This document shows positions 25,901 to 35,400 of a stretch of DNA of 64,000 nt, piece after piece (position 1 is the stretch's first letter; every line of letters starts with the position of its first letter). The stretch spans positions 33,408 to 97,407 of the forward strand of contig NZ_SRLQ01000024.1 in NCBI RefSeq assembly GCF_004745805.1, in the 5' to 3' direction. Source of the DNA: Mycolicibacterium sp. CH28. Its GTDB lineage: Bacteria > Actinomycetota > Actinomycetes > Mycobacteriales > Mycobacteriaceae. The translations under genes and the position numbers were made by a program. A model generated the notes under the pieces. It did not search any database and had not been told where the DNA came from. It worked only from the letters and a program-made list of their open reading frames with translations.

Positions 25901-28900
25901 TTCCCGCTGACGTCGGGACGGATTGCCGGCGTAGGTGTTCCAGGCGCGCGTCGAATGCGTCGACGCGTACCGGCAGGCCGTGAACCCACAGCTTGGAAAC
26001 CGATTCCGCCAGTGCACGAAGTCCGCGGCGTTCCTGGGGATCCAGCGCGACAGCCACATGCGGGCGGTCGCCGAGGATCTTCGGAATCGCCCCGGTGAGG
26101 ATCGCACGGGGTCCGTGCTCGACGAAGACGCGAACACCGTCCTCCCAGGCCTGCAGGATCGTCGCAGGGAAGTCGATGGGCTCGACGGCCTGTTGTGTAA
26201 TAGCCGCTGCGGCGGCCTCACTCGTTGGTTCATAGGCGCGGTTTCCGGCATTGGTGTAGAACCGGACGTCCGCAACGGCGTGCGCCTCGCGAGTGTGGAT
26301 GGCCCGCCAGGTTTCGGCGAACGGATCCATTGCGCTGCAGTGGATCACCATGTCCAGGCCCAGCGGTATCGCGCTTGCGCCCTCGACAGCGTCGATCACC
26401 CGCTTGCAGGCCCCGGGATCTCCGCCGATCACACAGTCGTCAGGTGCCTGGACGATGGTCATGTAGGCGCGCGGTTCACGCGCCAGTGCGGCCTCGATCG
26501 CTGCCCGGGGGGCGGTGATCCGCCAGCACTCCCACGGAGCCGCCTGCTCACCCAGGCCCCAGCCCGTGGCCGCCACCCGGCAGCTGCCGGTCAGCTGCTC
26601 GCCGTACATTCCGGAGGCTTCGATCTCACCGAGCATCTCTTCGAGGTCGCGCCAGACCCCGAACGCGAGAAGCGAATTCGTCTCCCCTGACGACAGGCCG
26701 ATGGCCGCAGCAGGAGCCAGGCCGAGCACGGTACGGGAAAACTCCGCATGTGCCTGGCAGACCAGGGCGCAGCCGGTGAGTTGGGTGCGCGGGTCCAAGG
26801 TGGTGATGCCGGCGCCGTACAGCGGACGGGCGAGAGCGCCGACGCCGGATAGCCGCGCGGCCAGCGCGTCACCGAGTTCGGGCCATGCCAGGAACAGATC
26901 GCGTCCCGCGCCGGGGTATGCCGCGGCCGCGCCGGTGAACATGAACGCCAACTCCCCGGTGGTCGGGCCGTCGGCGAACGCGACGCCGGGGATCACCGGC
27001 AGCTCGCCGCGCTCCAGTCGCTGCACAGCGGCCGTGCGCAGGGTCTCCAGCGAAGCGCTGCTGTCGGCCACGACCGAGCAGCGCACCCGACCGGTTCCGC
27101 CTGGTTCACGCCGCTTCATCCGGCCCAGCACCTCATCGCGGCTCTCACCGGCGTAGCGCTCGCAGATGGGGACGGCGCCGAGCGCCAGCGGCCGGGGCGG
27201 CTGACCGACTGCTGACAGCGTGACGCCGTCGGCGCGACCGCTGAGCGACTCCAGCCAGATAGATGTCTGGGTGCCGCCCGGGGCCGGTTGCGCCCCGTTC
27301 TGGTCCACCCGGACTCGGGCGCGCAACGCCTCGGCGCGCGAGGCGATTTCGATCGCCGCACTGGCCGCGTGGGTTCGCCCGAAACGCTCGATGCCGATGT
27401 TCTCCTCCGAGTCGCTCAGCGCTGCACCGGTGTCGACGACGGCGATGATGTCGTCGCCGGCCGCCTCGGCGTCGGCGCGCCGCTTCAGGACGAATGCCAC
27501 CGCCGCGTCGCCGTGCGGTCCCCATCCCCCGGCGCCGACGGCATCGGCGGCACGCTCGTGTGCGGGCTCGCAGCACATGTCGACGGCCCCGGCTACCACG
27601 GCGTCGAGTTCACCGCGCCGCAGGGCGCGCACGCCGATTCGCAACGCAGTGATGGCCGAGAGTTCCTCGCTGGACACGGTGAAACCCCAACCACGGAAAT
27701 CCCGTTGTGCGTGAATCCGATTCGCCGGGATATTGGGCATGGTGCCGACCACACCGTCGGCGGTCAACCGCGGGGCCGCCTCCCTGTTGGCGGTCAACCA
27801 CTCCTCGTCGTCGGCGTGTAGGACCCGCAGCCGTTGCCGAGCGATGGTGGCGTCGCAGCCCATCCCGACGATGACGCCGGTGCGCTCCGGGTCGAGGCCG
27901 ACCTGTTCGAGTGCCTGGCCAGCGGCGGCCAGCATGGTGGTCTGCTGGCTGAGGCTGGCCTTGAGTTCGCTGGGGGGAAATCCAAGGCGGACCAGGTCGA
28001 GTTCGACCGCGTCCAGCGGGGTGGGTTCCACTTCAGGTCCCAGCGCCCGATGCCGGAACGACTCGCCGTCACGCGCGTCACCGGTCACCACGCCCAGACC
28101 GCAGATGACGACTTCACCCGAGGGCGCCGACGGCCGCACCGCCGGACGACGCGACGGCACATGGTTCGCGACGATCAGATGTGCGTTGTTGCCGCCGAAC
28201 CCGAAGTTACTGACTGCGGCCCGCTTGATGTCACCGTCCCACGACGTGGGTGCGGTCGCCAAGCTGAACGGCGTGTCCCCCAGTGCCGCTGTGGGTTTCT
28301 CGCATAGTGCTGGCGGGATGGTCGATGCCTGCATGGCCGAAAGCACGTTCACCAGGCTCGCCGCGCCGGAGACGGTGATGGTGTGCCCGAGGTTGCCCTT
28401 GAGCGCCCCCAGCCGCAACGGCACCTCGCCGTAGGCGGCGACGATGCTCTGCAGCTCGGTCGCGTCACCGAGCGGTGTGCCGGTGGCGTGACAGTCCAGA
28501 TAGTCGATGTCGGCCGGTGTCAGGCCAGCCTGCTCCAGAGCAGCCAACATCGCGCGGGTCTGCCCACCCACCGCGGGCGCCAGGAAGCCGCTCTGGCGTC
28601 CGTCGTTGGACAGCCCGACGCCCAGGATCACCCCGAGAATCCGGTCTCCGGCCTGCTCGGCATCCTCCAGGCGTTTGAGGGCGACCAGTGCCGCACCGGC
28701 CGCCGGCACCAGTCCGTCGGCATCGGTATGGAACGGCCGGGACCGGCCCGAGGGGCTAAGCGCCTGGAGCGCAGTGAAGCCCAGATGCAGAAACAGATCG
28801 TCGGCGCCGTTGACGCCCCCGGCCAGCATCACGTCGGCCTCGCCGTCCTGCAAGGCGTCGCAGGCGAGCTTGATCGCGTAGAGCGACGACGCGCACGCTG

Positions 28901-29411
28901 CGTCCAGGGCGAAGGCCGGCCCCGTCATGCCCATCGCTGCGGCGACCAGGTGCACCGGCAGCCCCGAGTTGAACCGGTTGCGTGGATCGACCTGACCGTC
29001 CCCGTTCCAGACACTCTCGACGAATTCGGTGTTGCCTGCGGATGGGTAGGACAGGTTGCCCACGATGAGCCCGGTCCGCGGGCCCGCCGCCGGCCCGCCG
29101 AGGGCCCGCTGCGCGCAGTACGACAGCCAGTGGCTGATCGGGTCGAGGCGATCGAAATCGGTGATCTGCGAGGCGATTGCCGCGAGGTCGGGCAACGCGT
29201 CCACGTAACCACCGGTCGCCGAAGAGACCCGAAGCCCGGGCTGGTCACTGGCCAGCAACCTCGCGGGGTCCACCCCCCGCCAATGGCTTGGACGGGTGGG
29301 TGTCAGCAGACAGCGTCCGTTCAGGGTCGCGTCGAACAGTGCCTCCGGCGTGGTCGCGCCGGGCAGGATGCAGCTACGCCCGACGATGGCGACAGGCTCG
29401 AAACCACTCAC
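22986..29411 (-). CDS. PfaC/Pfa3-like synthase: KS-CLF-AT-four FabA-like hotdog domains
   Basis: A 2141-residue multidomain protein. A ketosynthase (about 1-425) has LDAACASS (Cys173), CHATGT and GNLGHT. It is followed by a degenerate KS, a chain-length factor (about 440-690), whose active-site region reads FTVSSEELSA with no Cys. An acyltransferase-like domain (about 818-1150) has GLSSGE. A Pro/Ala-rich linker (about 1210-1380) leads to four hotdog units of FabA/PfaC type (about 1390-2141), including DGHFKNDPCMPGTLM and AHFFQDPVQPGSLG. Marine PfaC is KS-CLF-DH-DH with a separate AT (PfaB); having AT inside the protein matches the myxobacterial Pfa3 layout, but the AGPAT tail is absent. The GTG start overlaps the pfaA stop (GTGA). 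Confidence 0.88.
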   Translation of the reverse strand: MSGFEPVAIVGRSCILPGATTPEALFDATLNGRCLLTPTRPSHWRGVDPARLLASDQPGLRVSSATGGYVDALPDLAAIASQITDFDRLDPISHWLSYCAQRALGGPAAGPRTGLIVGNLSYPSAGNTEFVESVWNGDGQVDPRNRFNSGLPVHLVAAAMGMTGPAFALDAACASSLYAIKLACDALQDGEADVMLAGGVNGADDLFLHLGFTALQALSPSGRSRPFHTDADGLVPAAGAALVALKRLEDAEQAGDRILGVILGVGLSNDGRQSGFLAPAVGGQTRAMLAALEQAGLTPADIDYLDCHATGTPLGDATELQSIVAAYGEVPLRLGALKGNLGHTITVSGAASLVNVLSAMQASTIPPALCEKPTAALGDTPFSLATAPTSWDGDIKRAAVSNFGFGGNNAHLIVANHVPSRRPAVRPSAPSGEVVICGLGVVTGDARDGESFRHRALGPEVEPTPLDAVELDLVRLGFPPSELKASLSQQTTMLAAAGQALEQVGLDPERTGVIVGMGCDATIARQRLRVLHADDEEWLTANREAAPRLTADGVVGTMPNIPANRIHAQRDFRGWGFTVSSEELSAITALRIGVRALRRGELDAVVAGAVDMCCEPAHERAADAVGAGGWGPHGDAAVAFVLKRRADAEAAGDDIIAVVDTGAALSDSEENIGIERFGRTHAASAAIEIASRAEALRARVRVDQNGAQPAPGGTQTSIWLESLSGRADGVTLSAVGQPPRPLALGAVPICERYAGESRDEVLGRMKRREPGGTGRVRCSVVADSSASLETLRTAAVQRLERGELPVIPGVAFADGPTTGELAFMFTGAAAAYPGAGRDLFLAWPELGDALAARLSGVGALARPLYGAGITTLDPRTQLTGCALVCQAHAEFSRTVLGLAPAAAIGLSSGETNSLLAFGVWRDLEEMLGEIEASGMYGEQLTGSCRVAATGWGLGEQAAPWECWRITAPRAAIEAALAREPRAYMTIVQAPDDCVIGGDPGACKRVIDAVEGASAIPLGLDMVIHCSAMDPFAETWRAIHTREAHAVADVRFYTNAGNRAYEPTSEAAAAAITQQAVEPIDFPATILQAWEDGVRVFVEHGPRAILTGAIPKILGDRPHVAVALDPQERRGLRALAESVSKLWVHGLPVRVDAFDARLEHLRRQSVPTSAGTRKVTLPAHWPDVVSVSHVPAQHASENGSAPMPDLDYGPLQTMPAAPAYPTPLVIPQKSVVVTATEVVPARAAAAPSSISGRTAAAISLVESVGETHAAFVERQAQAHASFLRMRGEMMAIAAGGRSPLPPQVPAAPVAVMSAPAVAPPVDSPRVTAVAPAPAPTSAPAPVTQAAPAAPPPPPPAPLSPAPAPQQALWSRAQLEVLAGGNISEVFGPLFAELDQYDRLVRMPEPPLLLADRVMTIEGEPATMGTGRIVTETDVDPDTWYMHNGRMSPGVVIESGQADLLLASWLGADFHNRGERVYRLLGCDLTFMGELPKGGETLRYDIHIDGHAKHGDTRLFFFHYDCYIGDRLMISVRNGQAGFFSDEELSQSDGVLWDAADDVPRPGAHRDEPPRVTQKRSFDRAEVDAFTDGHAFACFGPGFERAAAHTRTPKPPRGKLRLIDEIAEFQPDGGPWGRGYLRATAAVPTDAWFYDGHFKNDPCMPGTLMADAATQALSFAMAAYGFTIERDGWRFEPVPDEMARFVCRGQVTPGADHHLDYEVFIEEIVDGPTPTVYAALLCRSDGFKVFGCRRFGMRLVPDWPMPPGAPGPIRILEGTKDVRGDYGALLACGRGMPSDAFGSLYAPFDGARRAPRLPDEPYHFVSRIVSVDSPPGVPTKGGTVVAEYDVPADAWYFEDGKSSTVPMSVLIEILLQPCGWLSSYNGFAANRPDDVVFRNLDGNEVVLVKPAEVGTLRITSTLERYAEGGGSTIVFFDVTCTQGDQVVMTMKTAFGFFSPEALKNQVGLKVEAGQLESLSEPAPIAMPYGADELRGDPWLAQGRLQVIDRVKFWPNGGVEGLGRLVAEYDIDPETWFFKAHFFQDPVQPGSLGLEAMQQAARAAAKLAGLGSEDSEFEIVAVGQPFSWKFRGQVVPTNTRTRSEIDILSVTREDRGVLVVFQGSFWVDDLRIYETLGMGVRVVERSHD

Positions 29412-32400
29412 GCCGTCGTGTCCGCCCCAGTGCCTGCGACGTAGAACTCCACGCCCTCGAGTTCGGCGACCAGCCCGCCGTCGGCGGTCTCCAACGCGAT
29501 GTCGAAGTCGACCCTCTTGTCGTTGACCGGGTTAGCAGCGATCCGGCAGCGCACGCTGCCACTGTCACCGAGGGGCTGATGGAAGACCGCGCGCCCGATA
29601 CGCACCGGAAGGACCAGGGGCCGTCCGTGCGCGCTCGCCCACAGGATGCCCAGCTGCAGCCCACCGTCGACGCTGACCGGGTCGATCGCCCAGTCGCCGC
29701 CGGGCCACCCGAGATCACCCATACTCTTGAGGGTTGCGCTGCCGCCGGCGTCGCCGACGGTTTCGAGGTGCTCGATGGCCGCGAACCGCGGCCCGTGGAA
29801 CAACGGGCCGCCGTAGATGTCGCCGGCCCCGAAGGGCCACTGCCCACCGGAGACGACGGGCACCGAAATGCCGGGCGCGGAATCGGATTCGGTCTCCAGG
29901 ACGGCCCGGTAGCGCTTACGCCCCTCCGGGTCCTGCACACTCACGGTGTAGACCGACCCCGCCGGCTCGAAGTCCAGCGTGAGTGCCTGCTGCTCGCACT
30001 CGGCGAACGTCACTCCCGAGAGCACCTGGAAGTCACGGATCACCGGGGATGCGTCCGGCACCAATCCGCGCACTGCCCGCAGCATGGCGTCGAGCACGAT
30101 CACCACCGGCACCACAACCCGGCCACGTACCTGGTGGTCGGCGAGCACCGGCAGGTTCTCGGTCGACACATCCCAGTCCAGGCGCGCCGCCCGCAGGCGT
30201 CCCTCGGCCGGTGCCGCCACGACGATCGCAGTCGCCCCTGAGCGCAGCAGGGCGTGCTCGGCGAAGAACTGTGCTCCTTCGTCGATCGGGATGACTCCCA
30301 CCCCGGACTCCAGGAACCGGCTCCTCAGCGTGGCGTCGACCATGCCGCCGTCCCACGGGCCCCAGCCGAACGCGCGCACCACACAGGCGTCGCCACGGCG
30401 TGCGGCTTCCCGTGCCGCGATGGACTCCAGCACCGCGTTGGCCGCGGCGTACGCGCACTGCCCGGGGTTACCGGCACGCGCCGCGATGGAGGAGAACAGC
30501 GAGATAAACCGGAGGTCATCCGACGACGTCGCGGCCAGTAGCGCTTCCGCGCCAATCACTTTGGTGCTGAACACCCGGACGAACTGCTCGTCGTCAAGGT
30601 CTTCCAGGCGCCGGTCGGCAAGAATGCCGGCGCCGTGGACGACACCGACGATCGGCCCCACGTTGTTGCGCACCTCATCGAGGACATTGCCCAACTGCAC
30701 CGCGTCGTTGATGTCGGCGGCGAAATACCTGGCTGGGGTGCCCTGCTTCTCGGCGATCGCCAGGGTGGCGCGAACCTCGCGCTCGGCAAGCAGGCGCTCG
30801 GCCTGCGCCCGTGCCTGCGGCAGGGTCAGGGTCTCGCCGCGAGAGCGCGCCGAAGCCGCCAGCGCCGTCGCGATCTCAGTCGCAGTGGCGCCCGTTGGTT
30901 CGTCGGTGGTCGCATCGCGCAGCCCAGTACGGCCCAGCAGCGCCAGGCGCAGGCCGTGACGCTTGGCCAGTGCCAGTGCGGAATGCGCGGTCACACCGCG
31001 GGCGCCGCCCGTGACCACCACCACCCCGCCGGCGGGAACGCTGATCGTCTCACCGGTGGGAGCGGCGTCGGCATCGTCGACCACCACCAGTCGGGCGCCG
31101 TCACTGCGCAGCGCAACCTCGACACCGCTACCACCGGCGAGGAGTTCAGCGGTGAGGCGTTCGGGGTCAAGTCTTTCGATGTCGATGGCTCGCACCGATG
31201 CGTTGGGCCACTCCCAAGCGGCGGTCTTCGCGATGCTGGCCACGCCGATCGGCATGTCCGCTTCGGCGAAGCGGGCTCCGGTGGACTGCACAGTCACCAG
31301 GAGCCGTGACCGCGAGTTGCTCTTGGCGACGCTACGGGCGGCGTGGAATGCGCGCACATGCATCTCGACGCAGTCCCGCGGCGAGCCCGCCGGCCCGAGA
31401 GCAGCCAGGCTGATGACGGCGGCGGCATCGTGCGGAACCACGTCGACGGCCCGGGCCTTGATGCCGTGGCTGATCATCACACGTTCGAGATCCTCGGCGA
31501 AGGCCGCGTTCTCCCGGGTGATGAGGACCTCACCGTCGCGCAGGCCCGCCATCGCGAAGCCGCTCGGCGGCACTTCCCGGAATGCCGCCTCGGTGCAGTC
31601 CAGGCCACCTGAGGGCGCAGCTGCCGGGACCGAATGGCCTGCGGGTGCAGCAGATTCGGATCCGACACCCGAGGATGTCATGCCGGAGACGGAGTCGACG
31701 ACATCCTGCAGGGTGCGCAGGTTTGCCAGTTCCGACGCGGGAATCTCCGGCGTGCCGGGGAACTTCGCCTGCAACGCAGCCAGAATCTCGACCTGCTTGA
31801 TCGAATCGATCCCCAGCTCAGACTCCATCTCCATATCCAGCCCAAGCATGTCGGCCGGATACCCCGTCTTCTCCGAGACGATCGCCAACACCACCTCACC
31901 CGCCGACACCGACGATGCAGGCGCAGCGGCTGTCACACCAATACCAGCGGGCGCGCCCGCCGACGCGAAATCGGCCACCGAATCCACCACATCCTGCAGG
32001 GTGCGCAAACTCGACAACTCCGACGCCGGAATCTCCGGAGCCCCAGGGAACTTCGCCTGCAACGCAGCCAGAATCTCGACCTGCTTGATCGAATCGATCC
32101 CCAGCTCAGACTCCATCTCCATATCCAGCCCAAGCATGTCGGCCGGATACCCCGTCTTCTCCGAGACGATCGCCAACACCACCTCACCCGCCGACACCGA
32201 CGGTGCAGGCGCAGGTACAGCGGGGGTGGGGGTCGCGGGTGCGGCTACCGGCGCGACCGCCACCGCGGCCGGCGCGATCGGAACCGCGGTCGGCGCCACC
32301 ACGACAGGCATCGGGTGTGCAACAGGCGCCTGCACGACGGCATTCGGCGCGGGGGTCGATACGTGCGGCGCGGTCGCGCGGTCTCCCACGATCTCGGCCA

Positions 32401-35400
32401 TCATCTGGGCCGACATTTCCAGGTAGGCCTGGTGGGTGTTGGCCACCGCATCCAGATACCGCTCGTGCTGCTGGGCGGTCTCCTTCTGGATGCGGTCGAT
32501 GACACTCCAGGCGTCGGTGGACAGCGGTTCCTGCACGGCCGCAGAAGCAACGGCCGCTGCGGGCGCACCATTACGCGGGAGCACCGGAGCGGGCGCCGGG
32601 ATGGTCTGGACCGCGGCGGCAGCGGGGGCAGGGGCAGGGGCAGGGGCAGGGGCAGGGGCAGGGGCAGGGGCACCGTTGCGCACCGGGGCGGGTTGCGGCA
32701 ATGCGGTAGCGGGCTGCGGCGCGCTCACGCGGACCCGCTTCGGGGTGATCGAGACCTTACCGTCAGCCGGCGGATAAGGCTTCCCAATGTTGGCTCCTCC
32801 CACCAAAACCGCGTGCTTGGGCGCCGGTACGTGCTTCTCCGGCTCGTCATAGTTGTCGTAAAGGGCTACCAGGTCGAGCGCAACGCCGTCGGCGGCGAGC
32901 GCCGCCAATCCGCGGTGCCAGCCACGCAGTCCGCCGGCCTTCGGGTCATCAAGGGCCACGGCGAGATGGGGTGTCGTCTCGAGGATCTTGTCGACTAGTT
33001 TCGTCAGGACCCGGCTCGGCCCGACCTCGATGAAGCGCGTAACACCGTGACGGGCCATCGCTTCGACCATCTCGCGGAACCGCACCGGCTGGCGCACCTG
33101 ATCACCAAGCTGCTCAGCCACCCCCTCGGCGTAGGTCTGCGCGGTCGCGTTGGCGTACACCGGGAACTGGGGCTGCCCGAACTCCATCGCGTTCAGGTAG
33201 TCGGTCAACGGCCCGGAGGCCGCCGCCACGATCGGCGAGTGGAACGCCGACGCCACCGGGAGCCGCACCGACGTCCAGCCCGCTGACTTCGCCGCGGTCT
33301 GTGCCCAGGCGATATCGGACTCGCGTCCGGCCAACACCACCTGGCCCGGTGCGTTGTCGTTGGCGATCACCAGCGATCCGGCTGAATCCGGCCGCGTTTC
33401 GAGCAGCTCCCGCACATCGTCGGTGCTGGCGGTGACGGCCAGCATCGCGCCGTCCTGACCCTGCCCGGCTTCGGCCATCAGGACGCCACGCTTGCGTGCG
33501 GTTTCGACGAGTCGTTGCACCGGGAGAACACCCGCCGCGGCCAGCGCGGTCACCTCGCCGAAGCTGTGGCCGGCGGCCGCCTCGGCCGTCACGCCAAGCA
33601 CGTCAAGCAGCGCAAGCTGGGCGAGGCTGGTCGCGGCGATCGCCGGCTGGGCGTTCTCCATCGCGGTGAGTGTGGTCTTCTGGGCGTCCGAGGAGGCCGC
33701 GTCGAATGCGGGCTCCGGGAACACCACTCGGTGCAGGTCGGCAAGTTCACCGGCCAACGAATCCCACACGGCAACCGCCTGCGGGAAGGCCAGCGCGAGG
33801 TCAGCGCCCATCCCGACGTACTGGCTGCCTTGTCCGGGAAACAGGAAAGCCGACTTGCCTTCGCGTGCCGGCCCGAGACCGACGGCGATGTTGGGGTCTT
33901 TGAGCTGGGCCGCGCTGCCGCCGGAGAGTGCCTTGCCCAACTTCTCGGCAAGTGTCTCCAACGACGCGACATCGGCTGCGACCAGCCCCGCACGGGCGGG
34001 CTGCGACGCATCGAACTCGCGCACTGATTCGAAGGCGATCCGGGCCAAGCTCTCGCCCGAACGCGCTGCGGACAGGATATCGGCCGCCCGCTTCGCGAGG
34101 TCGCTTTCCGATACCGCACTGAGCACAACGAGCTCGGTAGGCAGCGCACGCAACCGCTTGGCGCGCTGCTTGCCGCGATACTCCTCCAGGGTGACGTGGA
34201 AGTTGCTGCCGCCGAAACCGAAAGAGCTGACGGCGGCGCGGCGCGGCTGATCGCCGGTACGCACCCAGGGGCGGGTCTGCGCGTTGACGTAGAACGGCGT
34301 CTCCTCCAACCCCATCGCCGGGTTCGGACGGTCCACCTTGAGGGTTCCAGGCAGCGTCGAATGCTGCAGCGCCAGGATCGCTTTGATCAGTCCCGCGGCA
34401 CCGGCCGCCGCCTTGGTGTGCCCGATCTGCGACTTGACGGAGCCCAGCGCGATGCGCGCTGAGTCGTCGGTGAACACCTGCTTGAGCCCGGCGAACTCGG
34501 CGACGTCGCCGGCCTTCGTCGCGGTGCCGTGCGCTTCGAGAAGTTCGATTGTCGATGGCTCGTACCCGGCACGCTCGTAGGCGATGCGCAGAGCCTTCGC
34601 CTGCCCTTCGGAACGAGGTGCGTAGACGCTGGAGGCCCGTCCATCCGAGGATGAGCCGAGGCCACGAATGACGGCGTGAATCGGATCGCCGTCGCGCTCG
34701 GCATCGCTGAGTCGCTTGAGCGCCAGCATCCCGATGCCCTCGCCGATGATGGTTCCGTCGGCGCCATCAGAGAAGGGGCGACAGTCACCCGTCGGCGAGA
34801 ATGCCGGCGTCTTGGAGAAACACATGTACATCATCACGTCGTTCAGCGCATCGACGCCACCGGTCAGCACCAGATCGGATTCGTGGAGGTACAACCGGTG
34901 CAGCGAAGCCTGCAGCGCCGACAGCGAACTGGCGCAGGCGGCGTCGACCACAAAGTTGCTGCCGCCCAGATCGAGCCGGTTGGCGACGCGCCCGGCTACG
35001 ACATTACCGAGCAGGCCTGGGAAGGTGCTTTCCTGCCATGCCGGGTACTGATCGGCGATGTCGCGGCAGATCTCGTCCGCCTCGTCCTCAGCTAAACCGT
35101 TCTCCAGCAGCGCCTTCCGCCAGATCGGCCGCTGCATCCGGGAACCCATCTGAACGACGAGTTCGGTCGTCGAGGCGACCCCGAGCACCACGTCCACGCG
35201 GTCGAGGTCGATTTCCACACCCGAACGCATCGCCTCGTCGAGCACCTTCCTGGCGGCGATGAGCGCCAGCAGCTGCGCGGAATCGGTCGATGGCAACGCG
35301 TTGGGCGGTAACCCGAATCGGACCGGATCGAACAGCACCGGGTCGATGAAACCCCCGCGTTTGCAGTAGGTCCGATCCGTGGCCTTGGGGTCCGGATCGT

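Noticed and set aside
28383..29444. Plus-strand ORF of 353 codons opposite the pfaC-like ketosynthase
   Set aside because: Antisense to the KS domain with intact active-site motifs; no independent family signal.
31761..32202. Possible CRISPR array or transposon repeat
   Set aside because: The two copies encode ACP domains in frame, with a 288-bp period; there are no short spacers or transposase.
31634..32998. Plus-strand ORF of 454 codons across the pfaA ACP and linker region
   Set aside because: It is antisense to clear ACP and AT sequence; the repetitive His/Arg composition comes from the ACP repeats and the GGGGCA repeat.
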